Assembly (NCBI GenBank): GCA_963576725.1
Contig: OY755241.1
Location: forward strand, 53,261,955 to 53,325,954
DNA length: 64,000 nt
Direction of reading: 5' to 3'
Source: Azorinus chamasolen
Lineage: Eukaryota > Mollusca > Bivalvia > Cardiida > Solecurtidae
A program made the translations under genes and the position numbers. How positions within the stretch are numbered: the stretch's first letter is position 1; each line of letters opens with the position of its first letter. Below, piece after piece: positions 43,741 to 55,560 of this stretch. The notes below the pieces were generated by a model. That model searched no databases. It worked only from the letters and a program-made list of their open reading frames with translations, and was not told where the DNA came from.

Positions 43741-44867
43741 AATCATCTACATACAAAGAACAGTCAACACCTGAATTTAAACATTTGACAATATTATTAA
43801 TTTTTAAACCAAATAAAGTTACTGATAAAATACTTCCTTGAGGGACAATCTCCTCCTGCTGTTGCGTGTCAGAGAGTGTCGACCCAACTCGCACTTTAAA
43901 ATTTCTGTCAGAAAGGAGATCCTAGATCTTTCAGATCTTTCATGATTCCATACTTCCATGTTGTATCGTAGGCTTTCTCCATATCAAAAAATACTGCAAC
44001 AAGATGTTCTTTTTTAATAAAAGCATCACGAATAAATGATTCTAAACGGACAAGATGATCGTTTGTACTACGTTGGTTTCTAAAACCACGTTGAAAGTTA
44101 GTTATGAGATTGTTGGATTCCAGAAACCAAACAAGACGTGCATTAATCATTCTTTCAAGTGTCTTACAGACACAACTAGTAAGAGCGATAGGGCGATAAT
44201 TAGTAGGATTAGATGCATCCTTACCTAGCTTTGCAACAGGGACAACACAACAATGGCCTCCTTCCATGAAGGTGGAAGAACACCAGAATCCCAGATATGG
44301 TTAAAAATTGATAAAAGTGTTTGCAAAGATACATCGGGTAAATGTTTTAAAAGCTGATAATGTATGTCGTCTGGTCCAGCTGATAATGTATGTCGTCTCG
44401 TCCTGTAGCTGTATCAGTTGACTTGCTCAAAGAATCCCCGAGCTCTAATAAAGAGAACGGTTTGTTATAATTTCCATCATTATTTGATTTGAAATTTAGT
44501 TTCGACTTTTCTTTTCTTTTTCTTTTAAATGATTGGATTGTTAGTGTTAGTGTATCATTATTCTGCTTCAGATGAGAAACTGTTGAAGATTTATTTTTAC
44601 CGCTAATTTTCCTTACCATTTCCCAAACCTTTTTAACTGATGTAGGAGAATTAAGTTTTGATACATATGATTGCAAGGACTTCTTTTTTGTTTGTCTTAT
44701 TGTACGACGTGCTTTGGCTCTAAATATTCTAACACTCTATAGATTTTCACGAGTGGGACGGACATTAAATTTTCGAATTGCTGCCCTTCGTTCTTTAACA
44801 GCATTTTTACAATCATCATTAAACCATGGCCTTGCGCGTTTAAAATTAGTCGAGGTCTTTGGTATAC
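43741..44867 (-). pseudogene. LINE copy 3 RT N-terminal part (nonsense and small rearrangements)
   Basis: KRARPWFNDDCKNAVKERRA, a TAG within the following NL-SVRIFRAKARRTI, KVWEMVRKISGKNKSS, PFSLLELGDSLSKSTDTATG, NPTNYRPIALTS and FFDMEKAYDTTWKYG. A short duplication at about 44358-44395 repeats the AGCTGATAATGTATGTCGTC segment, with disrupted reading. The region after motif A is partly lost, then GVPQGS-like and SLYVDDF codons are readable at 43741-43850. Confidence 0.75.
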
Positions 44868-45638
44868 AATTCAATTCAATTCAATTCAATCAATTTTATT
44901 GCATTAAACATAATACAATGTTTATAGCAACTATTGTCAATTACAAATGGATATTCACAGAAATGTGGTGACACGTTAATAATTTCCATATCTTTTCAGA
45001 GCCTTAAATAAAGTTCAAATACTTTCTATCAAAAAGATTCTTTACATTTATAATATATCCTGTCCAGCCTACGTCGATTTTCCGTCGTCAAGTCCAGCTT
45101 AATTTCATGATTGGGTCGTTTCTCCTGTCAATATTGCTGATCGTCCTTGGTCACGTGGTCAAAAGGTCGGTCGTCACGTGGATTGTGTCGATTTCTGAAT
45201 GAATGGGTAGTTCATGTGTGTGTAAAGTTGCGTAAGTTGGCCTTATCTGTGATTCATGACGTATTCAGTATTTAGTTGTGGAATTATTGAAATCCTGTTT
45301 GGGTGAGTATTATTTGAGTTTATAGTTATTTGCCTGGTTTGCATTATCAGGAAGTCGCAATGTGTAATCGTGATACATGTGCATGCTAATTATACATAGT
45401 ATTTTTTGCAAAAATGCCGTCTGCTACAGATTGGAGTGTACCCTTATGTGTACGCTCGTGCAAGCGAGTGGTTTGCAGCTGATATTGAGGCGATTTTTCT
45501 ATTGTACCGATAAAGAAGTAACACTGTTTATTGTTCTTTTCTAATTTCTAGTGCATGGAATATATATTTTGCTATATTGTTTACAACTCGTTTTGATGTT
45601 TCTGAAAATAAATTAGTTAATTTTTGCATTGATGGCCA
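44868..45638 (-). mobile_element. Retroelement tail insertion with (TTGAA)n end and 6-bp target duplication
   Basis: Flanked by GTATAC at 44862-44867 and 45639-45644. Without the insert, the LINE frame rejoins as EECI followed by PKTSTNFKRARPWF. The minus-strand 3' end reads AATAAAATTGATTGAATTGA, a polyadenylation-like signal followed by a short-repeat tail. The body (771 bp) shows no coding region. Confidence 0.75.
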
Positions 45639-45644
45639 GTATAC

Positions 45645-45918
45645 ATTCTTCTGCTATTTGTATTAAAGCAGAAGAAAATTCTGCAATCGGATCTTCAGCA
45701 TTTTCAAACAGTTCTGTTACAAGTTTTGAGTGGCATTTAAAATTAAACATTTCCCAATTGGTTTTCGAAAATTTCCAATGAGGAACAGATTCAGATGTAA
45801 AAGCTGATGTATTAGATAAAATTAAAGGGAAATGATCACTACCACATACATCATCATGGACCTTAAAAGTATAGTCAAGAAATATCGATGGGCTGCTCAT
45901 TGCAAGATCAAGAGAAGA
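45645..45918 (-). pseudogene. LINE copy 3 endonuclease, C-terminal part
   Basis: SSLDLAMSSPSIFLDYTF and VCGSDHFPLIL (the SDH motif of apurinic-type endonucleases) followed by WKFSKTNWEMFNFKC. It continues the domain interrupted at 47219. Confidence 0.75.
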
Positions 45919-47218
45919 ACTAAAGGTTTGTTTTTGTCACAAAAACAGATGTCTCCCCCTCCCAACCTCTTTCCAATACACAAAATGAATACCCAATACA
46001 CAAGTGTAATATCTGTAACTTCAAACTTATCAGGGTCTACTGTTTAGGTCATCAGGGGCAATAACTCCAACATTGTCAGAGGGAGACAATTCAAAAGCCC
46101 CAGATACACAATAACACATGCTAGTCAACATTCTTGTGAAGTTTGGTGACTCTAGTACTAGTGGTTTCAGAGATACATGTGACACAAAGTAAAGTTTCTC
46201 TTATTTAAGTCATTAGGGGCAGTAACTCCAAAGTTATCAGGGGAGACAATTAAAAAACCCAGATGCAAAACAACTCATGCTGGTGAACATTCCTGTGAAG
46301 TTTGGTGACTCTAGCCCTACTGGTTTCAGAGATACATGCAGCAGAAAGTTTCTCTAATTTTAAGTTAACATGTCAGGGACAGTAACTCAAGAATTATCAG
46401 GGGGAGACAATTAAAAAACCCAGGTGCACAACAACTCATGCTGGTGAACATTCCTGTGAAGTTTGGTGACTCTAGCCCTAGTGGTTTTAAAGATATGCAT
46501 GACAAAAAAATTCTCTAATTTAATGTAATCATATCAGGGACAATAACTCCAAAGTTAACAAGGAAAGACAATTCAAAAACCCAAGTTGTACAACAACTCA
46601 TGCTGGTCGACATTCCTGTGAAGTTTGGTGACTCTAGCCCTAGTGGTTTCAGAGATATGCACGACACTAAGTAAAGTTTGTCTAATTTTAAGTCATCAGG
46701 GGCAGTAACTCCAAAGTTAACAGGGGAGACAATTCAACCCAAGAGCAAAACAACTCATGCTTGTGAACAATCCTGTGAAGTTTGGTGACTCTAGCCCTAC
46801 TGGTTTCAGAGATACGCGCGACACAAAGTTTGTATAAATTTAAGTATTCATATCAGGGGCAACAACTCAAGAATTATCAGGGGGAGACAATTCAAAAACC
46901 ATAGGTGCACAACAACTCATGCTGGTGAACATTCCTGTGAAGTTTGGTGACTCTAGTACCAGCGGTTTCAGAGATACGCGCGACACAAAGTTTTTCTAAT
47001 TTTAAGTCATCAGGGGCAATAACTCCAAAATTATCAGGGGGGGACAATTCAAAAACCATAGGTGCACAACAACTCATGCTGGTGAACATTCCTGTGAAGT
47101 GTGGTGACTCTAGCCAAACTGGTTTCAGAGTTACGCGCGACACAAGTTTGTGACGGACAGACAGACAGACAACTCTGGCAAAAACAATATATCTCCCCAT
47201 AAATGGGGGAGACATAAT
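45919..47218 (-). repeat. Hairpin-ended element with seven tandem units of about 160 bp, nested in the LINE
   Basis: Units contain CAACAACTCATGCTGGTGAA, CCTGTGAAGTTTGGTGACTC and GGGGCAATAACTCCAAA. The right end has ACGGACAGACAGACAGACAA and a stem TCTCCCC/GGGGAGA (47192-47213). The left end has AGATGTCTCCCCCTCCC near 45948, so both ends share a TCTCCCC motif. The frames across it are shadows. Confidence 0.75.
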
Positions 47219-47690
47219 AATGTCCAGTGGCAGGGTGTAGATAAGTGGAAGATTTATCATTGTGTAAGCATATATCATTTTTAGTCAAAAAATCTTCTAT
47301 AATTTTTCCTCCGTTAATGAGGTCGGAACAACCCCTCAAAGGATTGTGCCCATTTAAGTCACCTAAAAGACTAAATGGTTCTGGTAACTGACCAATTAAG
47401 TTTTCCAATTCTAATATATCAACATCATACCAATTAAGTTTTCCAATTCTAATATATCAACATCATTTGGGGGGAGATAAATTGAACATATAGTAATAGC
47501 TTTGTCAAGAGTTACACGAACAGCAACTGCCTGCAGCGCTGAATTTAGAGTTACAGAGCTATGAGGTAATTTATTATTAATTGCCAAAGAACATCCTCCT
47601 GAGGCCCTGCCCAAATTATTGTTAATAAAATTGTAAAGAGCGTAACCGTTTAAGCTAATATTATAACATTTAATTATATCTAAGTATTTG
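47219..47690 (-). pseudogene. LINE copy 3 endonuclease, N-terminal part
   Basis: GRASGGCSLAINNKLPHSS, VTLDKAITICSIYLPPND, LLGDLNGHNPLRGC (active-site Asp/Asn region) and STYLHPATGH. A 38-bp tandem duplication (47389-47464) shifts the frame. The very start of ORF2 appears deleted. Confidence 0.75.
47389..47464. repeat. 38-bp tandem duplication inside LINE ORF2
   Basis: CCAATTAAGTTTTCCAATTC to ATCAACATCAT occurs twice back to back. The extra copy causes a frameshift after LELENLIG. Confidence 0.85.
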
Positions 47691-48067
47691 GAGGAAGTAT
47701 GGGGCAGCGAGATCTGGCCCGACCTTCCCTATCAGACGGACTGCTTTCATCACAGTCCATCCGATTAGGGTAAGCCAAACCAGACACCCTCCCAGGCCCT
47801 TTCTCATTGTTGCGGCCGGCAGTTTTGCCAGGCCGACCAACATGCTGAGGCAGAATCTTTCTGCCCTTTCTGATTTTTCTTTTTAGACGCGGGTTTCCCC
47901 GGCGTCTCTGTACTAACAGTACAACCAGTAGTAGAAGTAGTAATACTACCTGTACAACCAGTAGTAGAAGTACTACCACTAGCAGTAGGTATACCAGATA
48001 CCGGCACATTAGATGTACCAGTACTGGGTGTAATAATTGACTCAGGAGTCTTGAGTAGACGAATCAA
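47690..48067 (-). pseudogene. LINE copy 3 ORF1 C-terminus (Thr/Ser-rich, then basic)
   Basis: A Ser/Thr/Gly-rich run (STSTTGCTGSITTSTTGC) followed in another frame by KGRKILPQHVGRPGKTAG and MDCDESSPSDREGRA, ending LPPNT. It looks like the C-terminus of a LINE ORF1. No zinc knuckle is retained. Confidence 0.5.
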
Positions 48068-48109
48068 CAGTTTACGTTTGAGCGTCTTTCATTTCAACAG
48101 ATGCTGGTT

Positions 48110-48860
48110 TTGATTTAATAATAGATGTATAAGTTTGCTGTGGGAAAGTTTGTTCGTCGAAGAGTACCATTACTGAAGCGTACTATTGCCGGATGAAGCG
48201 TTCTAAATGTATAAAAAGTCAACAAGTATCATTATTGATAATTATAATTGGTATCTTAAACATCAAAATAGTGTTTAAGATGTGATAAATAGAGGAAATT
48301 AAAAATATTTTGACCTGAAATGTGATTTTTTAAAAAGTGTTTTCTGTATGTCCAGTGTGTCAGGGGTTACTTAACATACCTGCAATGAAGTGCATAATGA
48401 GATTTCACTTTATACATGTGTAGTAGATCTACACTACATGTACAGACAAACCTGTCTTAACCGAATACGTTATGGCAGCATTTATACACCAGCTGAATGG
48501 CACGGATTTGATACAAGAGGGCAATTGGCCCTATATAGCTCACCTGAGTTACAGTAATATATCGACAAGTTTAATTTTCAGCAGACATTTAAACAGATGA
48601 AAGAAACTTAGTGTTAAACATTTCACTGCTGAACATAACGTGTACTGAAATTGACACAGTTTGGATTCAGATACGATACAAAGTAACTGTTTGACTAAGA
48701 TTTAAACTGCATACAACTTGTGACAATTTTGTCTTGGGTCAAAATGTTAAATCTGATCTTTTAGAAATGCAAGTACTCCTTGTGTTACTAAATTTTATTT
48801 TTTTTCAAATATTTTTTGTTGCCAGTCTTTTCAAAGTAATTGAGATGTAATTAATTACAT
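48110..48860. other. No gene recognised; start of an AACAAGAGGGC element
   Basis: Positions 48512-48545 read ACAAGAGGGCAATTGGCCCT and TAGCTCACCTGAG, the left end of the hairpin family. The rest is AT-rich. Confidence 0.45.
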
Positions 48861-48866
48861 TTGGCA

Positions 48867-48990
48867 AAGTGAGTGAGTGAGTGAGTTGGGTTTTACGGCA
48901 CTGCGACACAAAATAGGTCATATAGCGCCGATGAATGATGAGATGACATGATGATGAGGGATGACATCAGGAAGATGCAAAGTAATTTGA
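48867..48990 (-). repeat. LINE 3' terminus of the (ACTC)n type
   Basis: The plus strand reads GAGTGAGTGAGTGAGTTGGG, TTTTACGGCACTGCGACACA and GGTCATATAGCGCCGATGA, identical in plan to the ends at 1503, 23811 and 56690. Only the 3' end remains. Confidence 0.75.
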
Positions 48991-49189
48991 TTCATTACAT
49001 TCATAAAAGCATGATGTATCAGCTAGCTTAAAAGCAATACTGGTATACAGTGCTGTAACCTTTAAACTGTAGTTTCTAATGTGAAGTCTTCTTAGAAGTA
49101 TAGCCTCAGGGTGTAGTTATTTTTGGCCTGGGTGTTATAATTGGAACAAACTTGGTAGAGGTTTATTAGGTGATTTCAGAGAAGACTTT

Positions 49190-49490
49190 AAAAATTTCCT
49201 ATATAAGTCATATATTCATCATGCCTAGTTGTGCACATCTTTTTCCTTTTCTGGTTTGACTAGATGATTTCTGCAGTTATGGGACTATGAAATTTTGCCA
49301 TGGAAAAGTTTGTTTGCGGGGATTCCCTATAAATCTTTCATTGGATTTCCATGAAACTGCATAGGATTGATCAGCACCATGCCTATTTGTGCATAGTTTA
49401 TTCCTTTTCCGGTTCTGTGATTTTCTGCAGTTATGGGACTTTGGAAAATTTTGTGCACAGTTGTATCAAAAACAATTCTAGTTAACATGC
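49190..49490. repeat. Two tandem units of about 165 bp
   Basis: CATGCCTAGTTGTGCACATC or CATGCCTATTTGTGCATAGT, followed by CTGCAGTTATGGGACT, each occur twice (about 49219 and 49380). Confidence 0.6.
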
Positions 49491-50771
49491 AAATAAGCTA
49501 AATATACCGTTCATCAATGGTGTCGATCAAATATAACGATCAAAGGGAGCCAATTCATGCAGGTACATCAAATGATTATGTCCAGAATGTAAACATTTGA
49601 ATCTAATGAGAGATTTCGGCCATTGGCGAAGGCTGTTCCGTTTGATTACGTAGCAATTCATTTTTAGCTCACTAGAGCACCTTTGTGCTTCAGGGTGAGC
49701 TTTTGTGATTGCCTGATGTCTGGCGTCATCCGTCGTCAACAATTTCAACCTTTAAAAATATTTCAACCTTTAAAAATCTTCTGAATCTACAGGGTTCTCA
49801 GCTTTCATCTTTGGTACATAGCATCATCTGTAGGTCCTCTACAAAAGTTATATAAATTATGCCCCTGGAGTCAAAATTGGCCCTGCCCCAGGGGTGTTCA
49901 GTTTTCAATAGAAACATATAGTGAAAACTTTGAAATTCTTCTCCTCCCAAAGTAGAAGGTTCTGAACTAAAGTAGAAGGTTCTGAACTTTCATATTTGGC
50001 ATATAGCTTCAACTTCAGGTCTTCTACAAAAGTTATATAAATTATGCCCTTAGGGTCAAAATTGGCCCCACCCAGGGATTGCCAGTTTTTTTGTAGCTGG
50101 CTGCTTAAACAGCCCATGGAATCACTATATATGCATAGGGAAAACTTTGAAACTATTCTTGTCAAAACTACATGTCCCAGAGCTTAGATATTTGTTGTTG
50201 TGAAGATTTAGCATACCTTTATCAGTTTTGTTAATATCATAGTTCTGAAGTTAAAATTGGCCCTGCCCTGTGTAAATAGACTTCTTCACATCAGAAACTA
50301 GTCTAAAGGTTTCCCCATTAATCAGAGATAAGCCAGTGCTCTGAAAGGACTAGCCAGTGTATTGGTAACCACCCTTAAACTGATCAGTAGAGTAGAAATT
50401 GTGTTTAGACAAATTACACACACTAATTTTAGATTGAGAAATCTATGTGGATAATTATCAAAATGCAGAAAGCTTTTTTTCATATCTATGCCCTGCATTA
50501 AGCTGCCAGTTATCAATATAGATCCTATCATTGTATGTGTTTTGAAGTTAAGCTTAATACAAATTCAAGTGTTCTATTGCTTCTTGGATAGCAGTGTCTA
50601 TTTTTAGCTGGCAATTTTTAGCATACGTAAAAGGTAGGTTATCTCCCTTTCACACTTTTTGATATTACAACTGGATTGCCTCCCTTCTGGATAATGGCAG
50701 TTGCAAATTAGATCTGACCTGTAAATAGAACAATTAACCCTTTACTCCATAAATATGCATTTCTACACCTT

Positions 50772-50836
50772 TGCAAACAGTAGACCCAAATGAGATGGCT
50801 CATGTAGTAGCCATCTGATCAATCTGCTCTATTTGC
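50772..50836. repeat. Hairpin MITE core
   Basis: TTGCAAACAGTAGACCCAAA and GCCATCTGATCAATCTGCTC arms around GGCTCATGTAGTAGCC. Reverse-orientation counterpart of the copy at 18214. Confidence 0.58.
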
Positions 50837-50952
50837 TTATGATGAAATATAGGGCAAATTGCATTAAATTATTTTCATTTTGTGTACAATATACATGTAC
50901 TTATAATATGTTTACTTAAGCCTTTCCCTCATATAAATGCCTTTTCATGCAT

Positions 50953-51021
50953 TTGCAAACGGAACAGACCCAAATCAGATGGCTCATATAGCAGCTGTCT
51001 GACCAGGGTCTGATCTGTTTG
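50953..51021. repeat. Hairpin MITE core
   Basis: TTGCAAACGGAACAGACCCA pairs with the arm ending GGGTCTGATCTGTTTG. Confidence 0.58.
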
Positions 51022-51565
51022 TCAAACAGACAACTATAAAGAATTTGTCAGGCTGGTCCGTGTCTGGGGTGGCCTAACCTGTAGATGTGCTATGTGTTCC
51101 TGAGTTCTTACAGTTCTGCTTCCCCTGAAACCCTTTTATTTGCTTGATGTTTTGTTTGCTTATGTTTCCTGTTTTTTGCTGTTTGATACCATTAGATTCT
51201 TTTTAGTTGCAAACTCTTATTTGTATTGTATTGCATGCAGATGGCTGGGACCGCCACGATAATTTCCCATAGATTTAGATTGTTTTTATGCTAACCTTAT
51301 ACCTGTATATATTACTTGATCCTTCCCCATGCATGATGTAAAGTGGTTGTATATGCTCAATACATAGATAAATATCTGATTGATGATCAATTGTTATATA
51401 TTTACTACAGCTATAGGGGTGTTGCAAGGCATTACACACTGGGCACCCTCATTGGGGGAGGGGGGCTTAATTAATTGAAGTAACACATCATTACATGCAA
51501 ATACACTGCTATAGACATTGCAAATCTATATAGTAACCCTTCCCTCATGTAGACATTATCGAACG

Positions 51566-51634
51566 ATGCCAAAAAGAATATACCCAATCAAACGGCTCCA
51601 ATAGGAGCTGTTTGATCAGGGTCTGCCCTGTTTG
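51566..51634. repeat. Hairpin MITE core
   Basis: CAAACGGCTCCAATAGGAGC and TGTTTGATCAGGGTCTGCCC form the stem. The left flank is AACCCTTCCCTCATGTAGAC. Confidence 0.6.
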
Positions 51635-52138
51635 CTTTGTTCTCGACATAGTTATATGTTACATACCAAATTTTACAGTTTTCATCACGCAGGAATCTTT
51701 ATTTTTTCCCTGAAATTTATATAATGAAAGCAGTCTAATTAACTTTCAAGTTGTCATTTTAGCAAAATGCAGCACAGGTAAAGGGTTAATGTCTCCCAAT
51801 TATGTGTTTCTTTTTCGTTTTCGAGGAAACAGCATAATACAAGGGTTTTCATCTGTAATAAATGTATTACACCTCACATATATATGAAAACCATGTAAAT
51901 TGTTTTATGGTGAGAAAAATGCTGATCAGTTCTCCCCAAATCTGATTTGGGGTGATATATGTTTTTAGAATAATTTTAGCAGTCACACTTTTGTGTTCTT
52001 TTCGTCAAATCAGCCTCTTACTTATCGTCTTAAAGCAGTTTTTAGGCCTCTGGTCTAGATCAGCATCTTTCCCACAGCTTTTAACAAGATAAAGTTAACT
52101 CTTAAGTTGGTATTTGTCTAATATTATTATTTATAATA

Positions 52139-52312
52139 TAGATGGGTATGTATGTGTATGTATATATGTGCCAGTATGTGTTTGAGTATGTTAGTAATAA
52201 GTATACATACATGTGTGTGTGTATGCGTGTATGTATATATTTGTATGTGTGTATGTATATGTGTGTGTATATGTATATATATAAATATATGAGTATATAT
52301 ATTTATAAACAT
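52139..52312. repeat. (TATG)n/(TGTA)n microsatellite
   Basis: About 170 bp of interrupted TATGTGTATG-type repeats. The open frames on both strands are repeat shadows. Confidence 0.85.
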
Positions 52313-53100
52313 AATTTTAGGCCATCTACAGCAAACTTGTGAAGTATAAATTATTTATAGCTTTTCCTGTTCTAACATGTTCTTACCCACAGGCATTTAT
52401 TTCGATTAATGTATTTTGTTATGAAAATTTGTTTTAGTCGGTAAATAGCTTCTAGCTAATGTTAAATGTTATTCTGTAACACCCGACTATAAATAAAGTT
52501 TCTTGTATCTTGTACCTAATGGAATTTGAAATATGTTTCTTCACTTTCTTAAATGGCTAAACTGTCCCATTTTCCATGTTTCATTAGAACTATTCTGTCC
52601 ATGAATATTCACTAGGTATTGACATTTTTAATAAAGGTAGAACAGGAGAAGGGCTAAAAGTACATCAATCTTAAGATAAGATATGAATATGAACTCATGA
52701 AGATGTAATGAAAATATCTGAAATTTTGAACATATTAGTATAGATTAATTCATTCTTTCTGAATTAAAATTGGCCCCATCCAAGGACGGCTAGTTTTCCA
52801 TAGAAACATAGTGAAATCTTCTCCTCTGATTGTCTGGTGAGCGATGTCAGGGCCATTCTGGCCCTCTTGTTCTAGTTTTTCCCACACAAACAACCATTTA
52901 CTGACCGTGCTGTTTAGCGTTAAATACGCGTTAAGGTACATAGATTCCAATTCTGAAGTCAGTTCATGCTAAATTGAACCATGACCATAACTTTGAAACC
53001 CCCATGTGATATATAAACTTTATATTTGATATGCATGTTGAGGTCAATATAACTTTTTCAGTTTCTGACGAATAAAATTACTTCTCTCTCTTATTTTGTA

Positions 53101-53545
53101 GGTGACTGTCCATGCTAAAGTGCTTCATCTAGGAGATGCAAGTGACCAAAAATGAAGTCTGGCACAATCATGAAGGTGTATGCAACAATAGGCGATGCTA
53201 CTGACAGCATACATATTTGTGTGTGGGGCCAGTCAACAGTTGGCCAAGTGTTTCAAATTTGTCAATGTATCGGTTAGAAACTTTGACTGTGTGAAGTCAT
53301 TAACAACTTCACCCGACAGCTCTGTGGAGGAGGTTGATGACATTGGGTATGTCAGAAATGTGTAAACGGAGTTCATCAGTATCACTGAAACAGTAACCAT
53401 CGACTCTGTTTCGTCAGTGTCATCAACCCTTTGCGCCGCATGCAACAAAGATGTCGGCCAATATAATCAAGATGTTCCAACCATCAAATGCACTAACTGC
53501 CAGATGAGACAACGTACCTCATCTCTAGTGAAGACATTTAAAGTT
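53101..53545 (+). pseudogene. OB-fold (RPA-like) protein with C4 zinc motif (copy 2)
   Basis: A TTTTGTAG acceptor precedes GTGACTGTCC at 53101. Readable blocks: VTVHAKVLHLGDASDQK, IMKVYATIGDATDSIHICVW, then after a frameshift FVNVSVRNFDCVKSLTTS and EEVDDIG, an in-frame stop, and STLCAACNKDVGQYNQDV with KCTNCQMRQ. The order (OB-like strands, VKSLTT, acidic turn, C-x2-C...C-x2-C) equals the minus-strand copy at 21900-22750. Probable nucleic-acid binder; the family is unnamed. At least two disruptions make it a pseudogene. Confidence 0.5.
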
Positions 53546-53559
53546 GTAAGATGGGCTCT

Positions 53560-55540
53560 ACAGAACAACAGAGTACTAGGTTTTCAATACCTCATTCTGT
53601 ATTGCAAAACTTGGACTTGACCAAAGACATAAGTTCAGATTACCTGGACGATTTTTTCCTTTCACAAAATCAGTTTGTTTTTTAGCTGACTCCATCTAGG
53701 ACACAGGTCCTATCAATCAAGGAAGCTTTATAAACAAGGAGGGCCATACATTCAACCTGGATTTTTTTTAACCCTTTCCTTCATGTGTTTTCACTCATTT
53801 GCAAACGGAGTAGAGCCAGATCAGACAGCTTCTATAAGAGCCATCTGATAAGTCTGTTCTTCTTTGCTAATGAAATTTTATAGACCTGTTTCTTCTAATA
53901 GATCTCTTTCTAAAATGGCTACAATGTTTGACTTTACTTTTGTTCATGAATATTAAGTAGCTTTTGAAATTGTAAAAAACACAAAACAAGGAAAGGGCTA
54001 AACCAAAAGCTCTAAATCATACTTGATTTCTTTCTGGACTTCAATTCTTGCCGAAAGGTACTACTGTTTTGATTAGTCACTGGTATAAGCTGTCTTTTTT
54101 CTGGGAGTAATATTTATTTTCCGAAGGAATTCTTTAGAAATATATATATATATATATATATTGCTCAGAAGAAAAAGAAAACATTTTTGTTATGTCAGTT
54201 CTGTAGTACTTATTGTGTCTAGGGCTGCTGTCATTGATTCAAACGATATTGGGTTGTTTTTTTGGATTGATTATAATTACATAGTATTGAATATATAGAT
54301 ACATCAAATCCATATTTTCCTGCAAAAAATACAAAGTAAATGTCCATTGGATTATACTTCTTTTTAAATTAATTATTCTTCCAAATGTTGCACTTCAGAC
54401 TCGAGACACAATATGTATATTACAGGTTTGTCTTCTTGAATATTTTCCCAAAATGTTTTCTAATTTAAAATAAAACATACATACATATATTTATGCACAT
54501 GTTTGCAAGTCATCAATAGATTTAAGCTGTGTGCCAGTGCGTATGTGCAAATTGATATATCTAGGTATTGGCGATATTTCACTTCTGATATATCAGTATT
54601 GTTGATATGCATCTCAATGACAGCCTAGTTTTTTATGAATCAATCATTGCATAATATTAAGTGCTACAGTTACGTGTTAAAATGTGTTGTTTTTTTTCCA
54701 AAGGTTTCATAACTATCTAGTCATGTATTATATGCTCCTATGTTCTTATATTTTACCTCTTTAAAAACCTGAGAATATACCATGCTCTTTGCTCAGGCAT
54801 GCATAAAGATTAATTATTTTCGCATTTCTTATTTTATCCAGTCACCGGGCTTCTCTAGCGACATAATCAAGGGGGTGCAAATAAACTTAGGTTTATTAGG
54901 TTACTTCCGGTAGTAGGTCTATTAGGTTAGTAGATAGGCAGAATGATATTTTAATTTTCTGTAAATATGCATAAACATTATGCTGACGGAATAGATCTAA
55001 CAGAAAATTTGCCAATATAATTATTCAATTAAGAAAAAAATGGCTATAGCTGGATTCGAATCCGCGCAAACCCAACTCACTCATAATTATGTTGATAGAG
55101 GGTGATGAGAGTATGTTCAGTGAACAAGTGTTGTAACGCTAGATTCATTTTTGAGGGAAAACACCATTCATTCATTCCCTTAGTTACTTTCCGGAAGCAA
55201 TTTTTTGTCCGAAACAGAACTTGTAAAGTATTGCATAAACAACTGTGAAACTTTAGATATAGATAGAGGGGGGTGAGAGGATGTGCAGTCAACAAGGGTT
55301 GAAGTCATTTTTGAGGGTGTTATTCCCCTTTGTTACTTTTTAGAAGCAATTTGTTTGTCTGGAGCATAACCTCTCGAGATCTCATGTTAGGTTAAGAAAA
55401 TAGTTATCAAGTTTTACATTTGACCTTCCAATCACATTTATTACAAAGTACAAATTTGACCTTTGACCTCTACTTGCTACCTTGACATTAGCAGCATGTA
55501 CCAAAGTCCTTGGTAGAGGATATTGACCTAGTAAGGTGTA
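53560..55540. other. No gene recognised; hairpin MITE, (AT)n and a tandem duplication
   Basis: A hairpin MITE lies at 53800-53868 and an (AT)n run at about 54141-54162. TTCATTTTTGAGGG and TTTTGAGGGTGTTATTCCCC-type segments recur between 55085 and 55345 (unit about 185 bp). The block AACCCAACTCACTCAT at 55069-55084 matches the LINE (ACTC)n tail, preceded by GGATTCGAATCC, a B-box-like sequence. Confidence 0.45.
53800..53868. repeat. Hairpin MITE core
   Basis: TTGCAAACGGAGTAGAGCCA with the returning arm TAAGTCTGTTCTTCTTTGC. Flanked by TTTAACCCTTTCCTTCATGT on the left. Confidence 0.58.
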
Positions 55541-55560
55541 TGTGCACATTTATTACAAAA

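Larger units (their letters stand above)
43741..48110 (-). mobile_element. LINE copy 3 (ORF1 end, endonuclease, RT part) with two nested insertions
   Basis: Read on the minus strand: end of ORF1 (about 48067-47690), endonuclease (47614-47220 and 45918-45645), linker and RT (44867-43741). It is cut off in the RT by the hairpin-ended array at 43740. Nested elements occupy about 45919-47218 and 44868-45638. RNase H is not present in this copy. Confidence 0.78.
49665..52875 (-). repeat. Composite interspersed repeat (minus copy of 17457-18420, expanded)
   Basis: The minus strand starts near 52873 with AACAAGAGGGCCAGAATGGC and ends at 49665 with AAGCTCACCCTGAAGCACAA then GTGAGCTAAAA. In between lie three hairpin MITEs, blocks shared with 17.7-18.4 kb and about 1.5 kb not present there (51020-52540). 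Confidence 0.6.

Noticed and set aside
52127..52342. Open frames over the TATG repeats
   Set aside because: Microsatellite translation only.
55048..55068. Possible tRNA gene at GGATTCGAATCC
   Set aside because: Only a B-box-like dodecamer is present; no A box or cloverleaf could be found around it.
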